Below, piece after piece: positions 31,918 through 38,886 of a stretch of DNA of 47,462 nucleotides (within the stretch, counting starts at the first letter, position 1; every line of letters starts with the position of its first letter). Source of the DNA: JACOVP01 sp964390715 (lineage in GTDB: Archaea; Nanobdellota; Nanobdellia; SCGC-AAA011-G17; UBA489). The notes under the pieces were generated by a model. That model saw nothing but the letters and a program-made list of their open reading frames with translations. It searched no databases and was not told the DNA's origin. The position numbers and the translations under genes are program-made. Where the stretch lies: positions 1-47,462 of the forward strand of contig CAYMIM010000022.1 of assembly GCA_964390715.1 (NCBI GenBank). Reading direction: 5' to 3'.

Positions 31918-33447
31918 TTATTTCTTATGTTTTCGCAAATGTAATGCTTGGTAGATAGCTTCTTTCTGTTCTGATTTGTCGATATGATATAAAATAAACT
32001 GGAGATCATGTCGTGACAATCTGCGTAAGCGATGATGCAGCATGACTTGCACATTCTGTGACAGCTCTGGAACATGTTCTAGGACTTCCGAGCATAACGT
32101 TTCATCTAGTAAATAATGAACTAGAGAGTCAGCGACGCTGATATCACCTATCTTGCCCAGGGCTAAAGTTAAGTAAACTGTAGTCTGCTGGTCATGATGT
32201 TTCTTCTGCAAAAGACCTTTCAAGAGATGTAATGTTTTATTTTTGCCGATGATCTGCAGTGAAGCTATCCGCATCGCTTGTGATTGGGTAAGCATTTTTT
32301 GTAGGATCTCTTCGACTTGTTTTCTTTGATGAGGTAAGAAAGCGGAACACGCTGCTCCACGAATGTCTGCCTGTGGCGCTCGTAAATATTTTTCATAAGG
32401 TTTGGTAGGTTGTTCTCTTGCTCGGATAAAGGAATGCAACGCGTTGATGTGTTTGTTGGTGCTAGGTTTCTTCAGGAATTTTTTATACACATCCTCCAAA
32501 CTCAGAAGTCCTGCGTTCATGCTTTCGATGACTAGTTTGTGTTGTTGCAGGTATCGGGCGATAGGCAAGAGGGATTGTTTGCTGTCGATGGCAGTATAAA
32601 TCTTGAGGGTGTGAATATTACTCTGGCTCGAGAGAACTTCATAATCTTTTACATAAGAAATCTCTTTGGCTAATTGCAGTAAGACTTTATTGACTTGATC
32701 ACCGCTGCAGACTATATCGACCACATTAGTATCACGATATTTTTCTTTTAAGTCTTCCAGAGATCCATCATAGAGTTTCTCTCCATGCTCAATGACCAGA
32801 AGGTTTTTGCAGACTTTTTCCATTTCTTGCAGCTGATGATCTGTGTAAATAATAGTCACGCCATCTTTGTTCAGTTGCTTCAGGTAGTCGCGCACTTGGT
32901 CCTTCGCTGGAACATCTAAACCCAATAAGGGCTCATCTAAGAAAAGGACTTTAGGTTGTTTGAGCATGGCGACCGCCAACGAATATCTTCCGCGTAGTCC
33001 AGTGCTTAATCTCCAGACATCCAGATTGCGTTGGTGGTTGAGGTCAAAGTAGTGAAGCAGTTCATTCGCTCGCTTCTCTGCTTGGTGTTTGCTCAATCCA
33101 GTATAATAAGCGGCCAATAAGAGATTTTTGTACACAGAGCTCCAGCTGACTCCCTCATAATCTACGCCAAACATCCAGGAAATACTTTCTTTGATTTTGC
33201 GGATATTGGTGTCTAAGTCAATGGAATTAATCATGACGCTACCAGCTGTCTTCTCCAGATTTGTTGTCAAGATGCGGAGCAACGTGCTTTTCCCAGCTCC
33301 ATTCCTTCCGAGCAGCCCAAAGAAATCGCCTTCCTTTACTTTGAATGAGACGCCTTTGAGCGCGTGCGTGAGTAATTTCCCTCTGCGAAAGACTTTGTAT
33401 TGGTAGAAATCCTTGAACAGATGATTGACATCGATGATGGCTCCCAT
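31918..33447 (-). CDS. ABC exporter ATPase with C-terminal helical-repeat domain
   Basis: 509 residues from ATG 33447, which overlaps the permease stop (TAATG). The ATPase of the ABC-2/NatA type has Walker A GRNGAGKST (47-55), Walker B VLFLDEP and switch His in IYTDHQ. The signature is degenerate, LSTGLRGR in place of LSGGQ. An accessory domain (about 225-315) is followed by an extra part (about 330-509) with ARM/HEAT-like helices: RIASLQIIGKNKTLHLL, TLALGKIGDISVADSLVHYL and HDLQFILYHID. Such a tail is not normal for this class and may bind a partner or cargo. Confidence 0.85.
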   Translation of the reverse strand: MGAIIDVNHLFKDFYQYKVFRRGKLLTHALKGVSFKVKEGDFFGLLGRNGAGKSTLLRILTTNLEKTAGSVMINSIDLDTNIRKIKESISWMFGVDYEGVSWSSVYKNLLLAAYYTGLSKHQAEKRANELLHYFDLNHQRNLDVWRLSTGLRGRYSLAVAMLKQPKVLFLDEPLLGLDVPAKDQVRDYLKQLNKDGVTIIYTDHQLQEMEKVCKNLLVIEHGEKLYDGSLEDLKEKYRDTNVVDIVCSGDQVNKVLLQLAKEISYVKDYEVLSSQSNIHTLKIYTAIDSKQSLLPIARYLQQHKLVIESMNAGLLSLEDVYKKFLKKPSTNKHINALHSFIRAREQPTKPYEKYLRAPQADIRGAACSAFLPHQRKQVEEILQKMLTQSQAMRIASLQIIGKNKTLHLLKGLLQKKHHDQQTTVYLTLALGKIGDISVADSLVHYLLDETLCSEVLEHVPELSQNVQVMLHHRLRRLSRHDLQFILYHIDKSEQKEAIYQALHLRKHKK

Positions 33448-34283
33448 TAGAACCACCTGCCTTCAATCTTTGCTCGTCTGATACCATAATAGAAGATATA
33501 CATGCCTATGAAAAACACTAAAACATTCACCACAAATCCAGCTATAATCAGACCCAACGTTCCAGAATCAGAAAAGGTTTTGTTCAAAAATAAAGTATCT
33601 CTCCAGATCAGGATGATATAAGCCGCGGGCAAGATCTTAGGCAGGAACAATAAAAACTTAGGCAAGAAGGTAATAGGAAACATTTGTCCTGAAAATAATC
33701 TATTGAATTGCTGCATGAAGAAGCTGACTGGGTCTCCTTCTTTCAAGAACAAGGTTGATCCTACAGTCATTAGTTGGAATCCCAAGTTGCCGATAATAAA
33801 AATGACGAGCGCGATTAAAATGGTTACTAGATGCATGCTACTAAAATAAATAAGCGTAGTGTCGCCAGCAAGGGAAATTAATATGGTATACATACCAAAC
33901 ATAGGGAGAAAAATAGTAAAAATATCAAAGGCGATGGACACAAAAAAATTGATCAGAAAATATTCTATCACTCCCATGTTCGAGAGATAAGCTAGTTTGA
34001 AGAGTCCATTTTTTCTGTCCTCATTGAATCTTCCCGTAAAGTTATTATAAATGCTGTCCACAAAAAAGATAGCTAAACTACCAATCAGGACGAAAGGCAG
34101 ATAACCTACATTCGCGTAGCCCAATGTGGCAGGATCAACAATCTTTGCCAGGAAAAACCACATGATAACTTCCAATAAGGTATTCAGAATATTGATGCCT
34201 AAATCAATTTTAAAGGTCCATAATTCGTCAAACTGGCAGATTAAGCTCGCCTGTACCCTTTTGATAAATAGATTGATCCCCAT
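33447..34283 (-). CDS. ABC-2 type permease
   Basis: 278 residues with six membrane helices in the ABC-2 exporter layout: FIKRVQASLICQFDELW precedes the first helix, followed by FVLIGSLAIFFVDSIYNNF and LITLAL-like LVTILIALVIFIIGNLGF, and a late pair LFLPKILPAAYIILIWRD/LGLIIAGFVVNVLVF. It pairs with the overlapping ATPase gene. The substrate could be a lipid, drug or glycan, which sequence cannot decide. The TATA box is near 34313-34319 on the minus strand. Confidence 0.82.
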   Translation of the reverse strand: MGINLFIKRVQASLICQFDELWTFKIDLGINILNTLLEVIMWFFLAKIVDPATLGYANVGYLPFVLIGSLAIFFVDSIYNNFTGRFNEDRKNGLFKLAYLSNMGVIEYFLINFFVSIAFDIFTIFLPMFGMYTILISLAGDTTLIYFSSMHLVTILIALVIFIIGNLGFQLMTVGSTLFLKEGDPVSFFMQQFNRLFSGQMFPITFLPKFLLFLPKILPAAYIILIWRDTLFLNKTFSDSGTLGLIIAGFVVNVLVFFIGMYIFYYGIRRAKIEGRWF

Positions 34284-34374
34284 GCCCCAACAAAGTCTTG
34301 CTCGTGCTAAAGTATAAAAGGTTTCGCTTCCAAAGATTTATCACTCTTGAATGGGAATATTCTACAACACAAAT

Positions 34375-34441
34375 ATTTATATAGCAAAACAAGGGTTAAC
34401 GGAGTATTAAGATTTATGAATTAGCAAAGGAGGATGGAATT
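34375..34441 (+). promoter_or_regulatory. promoter and leader of the tiny basic protein array
   Basis: ATTTATATAG (34375-34384) is the only clear TATA box ahead of the five small genes. It predicts a start near 34405 and a leader of about 37 nt. The leader holds a two-codon frame (ATG AAT TAG at 34416-34424), then the strong ribosome-binding site AAAGGAGG (34426-34433) before ATG 34442. Confidence 0.55.
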
Positions 34442-34552
34442 ATGGGTCGAAGTCTTGGAAAACAAGGTAAGCCATCAGATCGATTAAGCATGAATAATCA
34501 AGCAAGAGAGAAATCTGACAGATCAAAAGAGCGATTAAGAAAAACAATTTAA
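34442..34552 (+). CDS. tiny basic protein 1 of the array, 36 aa
   Basis: 36 residues, 11 Lys/Arg against 4 Asp/Glu (net about +7). It starts MGRSLGKQGKPSDRLS and ends in an Arg/Lys/Glu helix-like stretch. No cysteine, membrane segment or signal peptide. A strong AAAGGAGG site lies eight bases before the ATG. First gene of the array. Not recognised; likely disordered or folding only on nucleic acid or ribosome (inference). Confidence 0.6.
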   Translation: MGRSLGKQGKPSDRLSMNNQAREKSDRSKERLRKTI

Positions 34553-34570
34553 CTAAAAGGAGGAAAAAAA

Positions 34571-34693
34571 ATGGTATTCACAAAAAGAAATGCTGATAAA
34601 ACAAGTAAATTTGCACCACTCAGAGCTGCTAGTGAAAAAAGAGAAACAGCTGAAGGACGCGGGCTTACTAACAGAGGAAAACTCAGAAAATAA
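34571..34693 (+). CDS. tiny basic protein 2 of the array, 40 aa
   Basis: 40 residues, 12 Lys/Arg against 4 Asp/Glu (net about +8): MVFTKRNADKTSKFAP, then an Ala/Glu/Arg stretch, ending GRGLTNRGKLRK. The AAGGAGG site (34557-34563) is seven bases before the ATG. The last base of its TAA stop is the first of an eight-codon frame (34693-34719). Not recognised. Confidence 0.6.
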   Translation: MVFTKRNADKTSKFAPLRAASEKRETAEGRGLTNRGKLRK

Positions 34694-34719
34694 TGCGAAC
34701 TAAAAAACAAGAGGTGTAA
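34693..34719 (+). other. eight-codon minicistron between array genes 2 and 3
   Basis: ATG overlaps the previous stop (TAATG) and encodes MRTKKQEV, then TAA, three bases before the ATG of gene 3. Its last sense codons contain GAGGTG, which looks like the ribosome-binding site of gene 3. It may only pass ribosomes along the transcript, or be chance. Confidence 0.3.
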
Positions 34720-34722
34720 CTA

Positions 34723-34845
34723 ATGGTTAATACAAGAAGTGTATCAAAGAACGCAGGTCGTTCTCAGACAGCTTATGATAAAATGCCACAATCTAATGTA
34801 AATAAAGCGAAGAGAGTAGCAAAGTTGCCTAGACAAGGTCAATAA
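34723..34845 (+). CDS. tiny basic protein 3 of the array, 40 aa
   Basis: 40 residues, 9 Lys/Arg against one Asp (net about +8): MVNTRSVSKNAGRSQT, a central YDKMPQSNVNKAKRV, ending KLPRQGQ. GAGGTG at 34711-34716 lies six bases before the ATG and matches the core anti-Shine-Dalgarno target. Not recognised. Confidence 0.6.
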   Translation: MVNTRSVSKNAGRSQTAYDKMPQSNVNKAKRVAKLPRQGQ

Positions 34846-34928
34846 AAAATTATTATAAAAAACGTCAAGATCCTAAGGATTTGAAGCGTTGCAAACGATC
34901 AAGAAAAAAGAACAGGTCTAAAAAATAA
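34842..34928 (+). other. open basic frame without a normal start codon between genes 3 and 4
   Basis: A frame shifted by -1 from gene 3 runs across its stop and reads NYYKKRQDPKDLKRCKRSRK, then KNRSKK, to a TAA at 34926-34928. The composition is like the neighbours but more basic. The only usual start is TTG 34881, which would give 15 residues. It may be made by frameshifting from gene 3, be a decayed member, or be chance. Confidence 0.3.
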
Positions 34929-34945
34929 TAAGGAGGAAGATTATT

Positions 34946-35053
34946 ATGGCAACAAAAGAAATGAGACGAAGAAAAGATGCAGCTGGTATTGGTGCAAGAG
35001 ATGTACTAGAGCGAAGAGAGAAAGGTAAAGCAAAAAGCACTATCAGGAGATAG
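34946..35053 (+). CDS. tiny basic protein 4 of the array, 35 aa
   Basis: 35 residues, 13 Lys/Arg against 5 Asp/Glu (net about +8): MATKEMRRRKDAAGIGARDV, then an Arg/Lys/Glu stretch ending STIRR. The AAGGAGG site (34930-34936) is nine bases before the ATG. It is the most Arg-rich of the set. Not recognised. Confidence 0.6.
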   Translation: MATKEMRRRKDAAGIGARDVLERREKGKAKSTIRR

Positions 35054-35078
35054 TTAATTTTATCTAAGGAGAAAAACT

Positions 35079-35201
35079 ATGGTTCGATCTGATGCTGGTG
35101 TTACAGCTCGTAAATGGAGAGATAATAATCAGAAAAAGCGAGTACAAGAAGGCATGGATAAAGCACGAAAAGCCCAACGAAAGCAACGCGATAGTTTATA
35201 A
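35079..35201 (+). CDS. tiny basic protein 5 of the array, 40 aa
   Basis: 40 residues, 13 Lys/Arg against 5 Asp/Glu (net about +8): MVRSDAGVTARKWRDNNQKK, followed by an amphipathic Lys/Arg/Gln helix. TAAGGAGA (about 35065-35072) precedes the ATG by six bases. Last gene of the array; a T7 tract follows its stop by three bases. Not recognised. Confidence 0.6.
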   Translation: MVRSDAGVTARKWRDNNQKKRVQEGMDKARKAQRKQRDSL

Positions 35202-35204
35202 TCC

Positions 35205-35211
35205 TTTTTTT
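35205..35211 (+). terminator. T7 tract ending the tiny protein array
   Basis: Seven T residues start three bases after the last array stop codon and just before the TATA box (35219-35226) of the DHH gene. This marks a transcript boundary of the usual archaeal U-tract kind. Confidence 0.5.
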
Positions 35212-35247
35212 CTATAGGTTTATAAATCTCTTTTTCTTCATTTTTAT

Positions 35248-36300
35248 ATGCTATCAGAAGACCAGCTCCAAGAGATACGGAATCATCTAGATCAGGCGAC
35301 AAATCCCCTCTTCTTTTTCGACGATGACACCGATGGCTTAAGTTCATTTCTTCTGCTCTATCGCAAGTACAAGAAAGGCCATGGAGTGCCAGTTAAAGCG
35401 CCCCAGACAGAAGAATTGCTCTATCTCAGAAAAATCCAGGAATATAATCCCGACTTAGTTGTCGTTCTAGATCGCCCAGTATTGCCCCAAAATTTGCTCA
35501 ACCAGATCCAACAACCCGTTATCTGGATAGATCATCACGAGCCTGTCCAAAGAGAAGGAGTCACTTATTACAATCCCATGGTTTCCACCAAAGGTGACAA
35601 TCGCCCTACGAGTTATTGGTGTTATCAGGTCGTCAAGCAGGATATGTGGATAGCGTTAATAGGTATTATTGGAGACTGGTACGTACCTGAATTTCTGAAA
35701 GAGTTTGAGCACAAAGAATTGATAGGAAAATATAAAACACCTGATGATATTCTGTTTGAGACAGAGTTTGGAAAATTGATCAAGGCATGTAACTTCGCTT
35801 TGAAAGGAAGAACGCCAGACATAAGAAAGCACATCGCGGCTCTCATGAAGATAGACAGTCCTTTGGAAATTCTCAACCAGACAACTCCCCGGGGAAAATA
35901 TATTTATAGTCATTACGAAAAAATTAATCAGGGATATGAAAAAATATTACAGCAAGCGCTCAAGACAAAGGGAAAAGATGGCGTCTTCGTTTTCACATAT
36001 CCAACTACAGAGCAAAGCTTTACAGGGACATTAAGCAATGAGTTGCTCCATCGTCTGCAGGAAAAAATATTAATTATAGCGAGAGAAAAAGACGGTGAGA
36101 TGCGGATCAGTCTTCGCGGCAAGAAAACAGTTATTCTTCCCATAGTCAAGCAGGCGCTGGAAAAAGCTGGTGGTTCTGGTGGAGGTCATGAGATGGCCTG
36201 CGGCGCTAACGTGAAAAAAGAAAAATTCCCTCTGTTCGTGGAAGAAATCAGAAAAGGCTTAAAGAATCAATCAAAAACAATGCGCGCGTCAGCGATATAA
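35248..36300 (+). CDS. DHH-family phosphoesterase (RecJ-like)
   Basis: 350 residues. The N-terminal metal motifs are FFFDDDTDGLSS (Asp25-27, Asp29), Asp near 75 in LVVVLDRP, and IDHHEP with Asp95-His96-His97. The C-terminal DHHA1 domain has GSGGGHEMACGANV (His314). This is the DHH/DHHA1 layout of RecJ-like exonucleases and nanoRNases; archaeal relatives include the replisome-associated GAN. Without a clear OB domain, it could act on short RNA or single-stranded DNA. The TATA box TTTATAAA (35219-35226) is 25.5 nt before the ATG. The end overlaps the convergent gene by 34 bp. Confidence 0.88.
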   Translation: MLSEDQLQEIRNHLDQATNPLFFFDDDTDGLSSFLLLYRKYKKGHGVPVKAPQTEELLYLRKIQEYNPDLVVVLDRPVLPQNLLNQIQQPVIWIDHHEPVQREGVTYYNPMVSTKGDNRPTSYWCYQVVKQDMWIALIGIIGDWYVPEFLKEFEHKELIGKYKTPDDILFETEFGKLIKACNFALKGRTPDIRKHIAALMKIDSPLEILNQTTPRGKYIYSHYEKINQGYEKILQQALKTKGKDGVFVFTYPTTEQSFTGTLSNELLHRLQEKILIIAREKDGEMRISLRGKKTVILPIVKQALEKAGGSGGGHEMACGANVKKEKFPLFVEEIRKGLKNQSKTMRASAI

Positions 36301-36896
36301 ATTTTCTCACTCTGTAAAATTAGAGGATTAATGTCTAGTTCCCGTAAGCTAGGATAACACATCGCCAAATGAGATAATCGCAAGAGGAGCTGATGTAACT
36401 GTTCTATGTTAACAGGTTGCTCTCCACGTACTCCCTGCAGCATCGGATAAATTTTTAAGGATTCCACCATCGTCTTCACGTCATGATGGGACAAAGGACA
36501 GACACGAAAAGCAACATCTTTCAAGACTTCTGTATAAATACCTCCGCTCCCGACAGCGATAGTATGGCCAAAAGTAGAGTCTCGTTGAATCCCCACAAGC
36601 AGTAATTGTCCGGTATTATAAGGTTGCACCATCACTTCCTCACACTTGGGAATCTGAATAAGGTGACGAAAAGCAGCCAGAACTTCTGTATCATTTCGCA
36701 AATCAATCTTTACTCCACCCACATCAGACTTATGCAAGATAGCTTTCGAGGAAACTTTCAGGCAGACAGGATAACCCAGGCGATGACTGGCATGCAGGAC
36801 GTCTTTTTCAGTCTTGACAAAATGTCTCTCGGTGACTGGAAAACCCTCTTGTTCGAGAAATGCCTCTGCCTCTTTTTCTGCTAAAACTCTTTCCAT
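36267..36896 (-). CDS. ATP-grasp protein, acetyl-CoA synthetase (ADP-forming) beta-subunit type
   Basis: 209 residues from ATG 36896; the upstream in-frame start is excluded by the promoter. Motifs of the ATP-grasp beta subunit: EAEAFLEQEGFPVTERHFVK, LGYPVCLKVSSKAILHKSDV with GGVKIDL, VGIQRDSTFGHTIAVGSGGI and ELDINPLIL. With the CoA-ligase alpha subunit this enzyme turns acyl-CoA, ADP and phosphate into acid, CoA and ATP, the main ATP-yielding step of fermenting archaea. The alpha subunit is not in the window. The shared TATA box is at 36921-36926. Confidence 0.85.
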   Translation of the reverse strand: MERVLAEKEAEAFLEQEGFPVTERHFVKTEKDVLHASHRLGYPVCLKVSSKAILHKSDVGGVKIDLRNDTEVLAAFRHLIQIPKCEEVMVQPYNTGQLLLVGIQRDSTFGHTIAVGSGGIYTEVLKDVAFRVCPLSHHDVKTMVESLKIYPMLQGVRGEQPVNIEQLHQLLLRLSHLAMCYPSLRELDINPLILQSEKIYIADARIVFD

Positions 36897-36920
36897 AACA
36901 CATTGTCTTGACCAAAAGTA

Positions 36921-36926
36921 TTTAAA
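36921..36926. promoter_or_regulatory. shared bidirectional TATA box
   Basis: The palindrome TTTAAA, within TATTTAAAT, is centred 27.5 nt from the minus-strand ATG (36896) and 25.5 nt from the plus-strand ATG (36949). No other TATA-like sequence lies in the 52-base gap. The arrangement equals that at 6327-6335. Confidence 0.65.
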
Positions 36927-36948
36927 TCTTTTTTGATTGGGCAAAGAG

Positions 36949-38886
36949 ATGAAAAGAGAGGTCATCGGTGTTTTTTTCTTGCTGCTAATGGCTAGTATGG
37001 TGCTCGCGGAAGAGCGTATAGACAATTACAACGACTATGAATCTCTACGGCTGCTATTTACATTAGAGTCAGGAATAGAGTTTGTGCCGACAGAAAACGT
37101 GCAAAAAGTAGAGGTATTCCAGGCGGATATCAGCTTCTTCCCAAAAAATAATGGAAACTTACAGGTAAATGAGCTCACCACAGAGGAAACGCCTCCTGCT
37201 GAAGTGGGGACCAAAGACTATGTCTCTTTCAAATGGAGAAATCCAGCGCCAACAGAAATTTTCTATAAGATTAACGCTGATGTCACAACTTTTAATAAAC
37301 TGCAGCGTATTCAGAAAAAAATTCCTTTCCCCATTCGCGTCCTTGATGATAATTTGCTGCAGTACACCCACGCGACAGATTTCATTGATATCACACCAGA
37401 CATTGAGCAGAAAGCGCGCGCCCTGATTGGTGGAGAAGATGATCTCTATGTGGTAGTATTTAATCTTGCGGAATGGACGAAGAAAAATGTAGAATATAAT
37501 TTGTCAAGCTTGACTGCGAAAGTAGTGCAGAAAAGCAGCTGGGTCCTAAAGAACAAGAAAGGTGTCTGTGATGAATTAACTAATCTCTTTATTTCCTTGT
37601 CACGGTCAGTAGGCATTCCAGCGAGGTTTGTGTCTGGCATGGTCTACTCAAATATAGATTATCAGTGGGGCGCTCATGGATGGGCTGAAGTCTACTTCCC
37701 AGAGACAGGCTGGATTCCTTTTGACGTCACTTTTGGCCAATATGGCTGGGTTGATCCATCGCATATCAAGCTTAAGGAGAGTCTGGATTCTGGTAGTCCC
37801 TCAGCGGAATATACATGGCAAGCTACAGGTGTCCAGGTAAAGATGAAGGAGCTCGCGGTGCATGCTGAAATAAAAAGCAAGGGAGAAAAAAAACAACCTC
37901 CAGTCAACATCCATCTGCAGCCAGCATATGCGGAAGCGCGATTCAAGAGTTCTGTGCCGCTCCTCGTGACTATTGAAAATAAGGAAGACAGTTATATTTC
38001 AACCTCCGTGACCGTGAAAAAAGCGCCAGGATTGACAGAGAAAAATGTGAAAGAAGTCTTGCTCAAGCCAGGAGAAACAAAAACTGTGGTTTGGATTCTG
38101 CAGATTCCTGACGGAGAAGCCAACTATCTTTATACAGCGACTCTAGAAGCAGCGACATCTTTTGGGAACAGCGCGTCCTCAAAAGTTCAGTATGGTGACG
38201 AATTCAAGTTATATACCTTGCAATCCGCGGAGAAGTATCTTGCGAAGTCCAATGAGCGTGAAGAAAAAAAGCCACTCGATGGGCTCAGAATAAATTGTAG
38301 TCCAGACCAGGAGATTTACTATGCCAACGATACGGCGACCATACTATGCAAGCTGATTAACATACAGGAAAAAACATTGGAGCTAGAAGTATGCGCGCAA
38401 GATTCCTGTCAGCGGGTAACGCTTCTCCCACAAGAGGATAAGACAATCTCTCTCAAGTTGCAGGCGAGAAGCAATGGAAGAATTCCCGTCATCGCGGAAA
38501 GCAAGGAGGCTATTGCGTATACCAATGTCGAGCTCTCCACTATCGCTGTGCCAGATATCTACATCACCGAAGTAACACCAGAAGTCATTGACTATAATGA
38601 GAAGGTCTTGTTGAAGTTCAACTTGAATGCGGATACTGAAGTGCATCAAGTCTTGATTGATTTTGGGTTTGATCGCTTCCAGTTGGACAAGTTCAAGGGG
38701 TCTCGGGAAGTGACTATTGAGGCGTCAGGAAGAAATTTGCGCAAGGGTCTCAAGTTTACGGTCAGTTTTTTGGATGAAAAGGAAAAGACTTACAATGTCG
38801 AGAAAGCGGTGTATCTGCAAGTCCATAATGTGCCATGGTACGCTACGTTCTTGGATTGGATTATGGAAACGTTAGGGATGCGTTAG
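36949..38886 (+). CDS. secreted transglutaminase-like protein with Ig-like domains
   Basis: 645 residues from ATG 36949 (TATA spacing excludes TTG 36937). The signal peptide is VIGVFFLLLMASMVLAEE. The transglutaminase-like papain fold has Cys207 in KGVCDELTNLF, His243 in AHGWAEVYF and Asp259 in PFDVTFGQYG, a full catalytic triad. Behind it come two or three beta-sandwich domains (VPLLVTIENKEDSYISTSV; CLINI-like CKLINIQEKTLELEV; DYNEKVLLKFNLNAD). No transmembrane anchor; the end is an amphipathic WYATFLDWIMETLG. It may cross-link or cleave surface proteins. It converges on proS with 4 bp overlap. Confidence 0.85.
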   Translation: MKREVIGVFFLLLMASMVLAEERIDNYNDYESLRLLFTLESGIEFVPTENVQKVEVFQADISFFPKNNGNLQVNELTTEETPPAEVGTKDYVSFKWRNPAPTEIFYKINADVTTFNKLQRIQKKIPFPIRVLDDNLLQYTHATDFIDITPDIEQKARALIGGEDDLYVVVFNLAEWTKKNVEYNLSSLTAKVVQKSSWVLKNKKGVCDELTNLFISLSRSVGIPARFVSGMVYSNIDYQWGAHGWAEVYFPETGWIPFDVTFGQYGWVDPSHIKLKESLDSGSPSAEYTWQATGVQVKMKELAVHAEIKSKGEKKQPPVNIHLQPAYAEARFKSSVPLLVTIENKEDSYISTSVTVKKAPGLTEKNVKEVLLKPGETKTVVWILQIPDGEANYLYTATLEAATSFGNSASSKVQYGDEFKLYTLQSAEKYLAKSNEREEKKPLDGLRINCSPDQEIYYANDTATILCKLINIQEKTLELEVCAQDSCQRVTLLPQEDKTISLKLQARSNGRIPVIAESKEAIAYTNVELSTIAVPDIYITEVTPEVIDYNEKVLLKFNLNADTEVHQVLIDFGFDRFQLDKFKGSREVTIEASGRNLRKGLKFTVSFLDEKEKTYNVEKAVYLQVHNVPWYATFLDWIMETLGMR

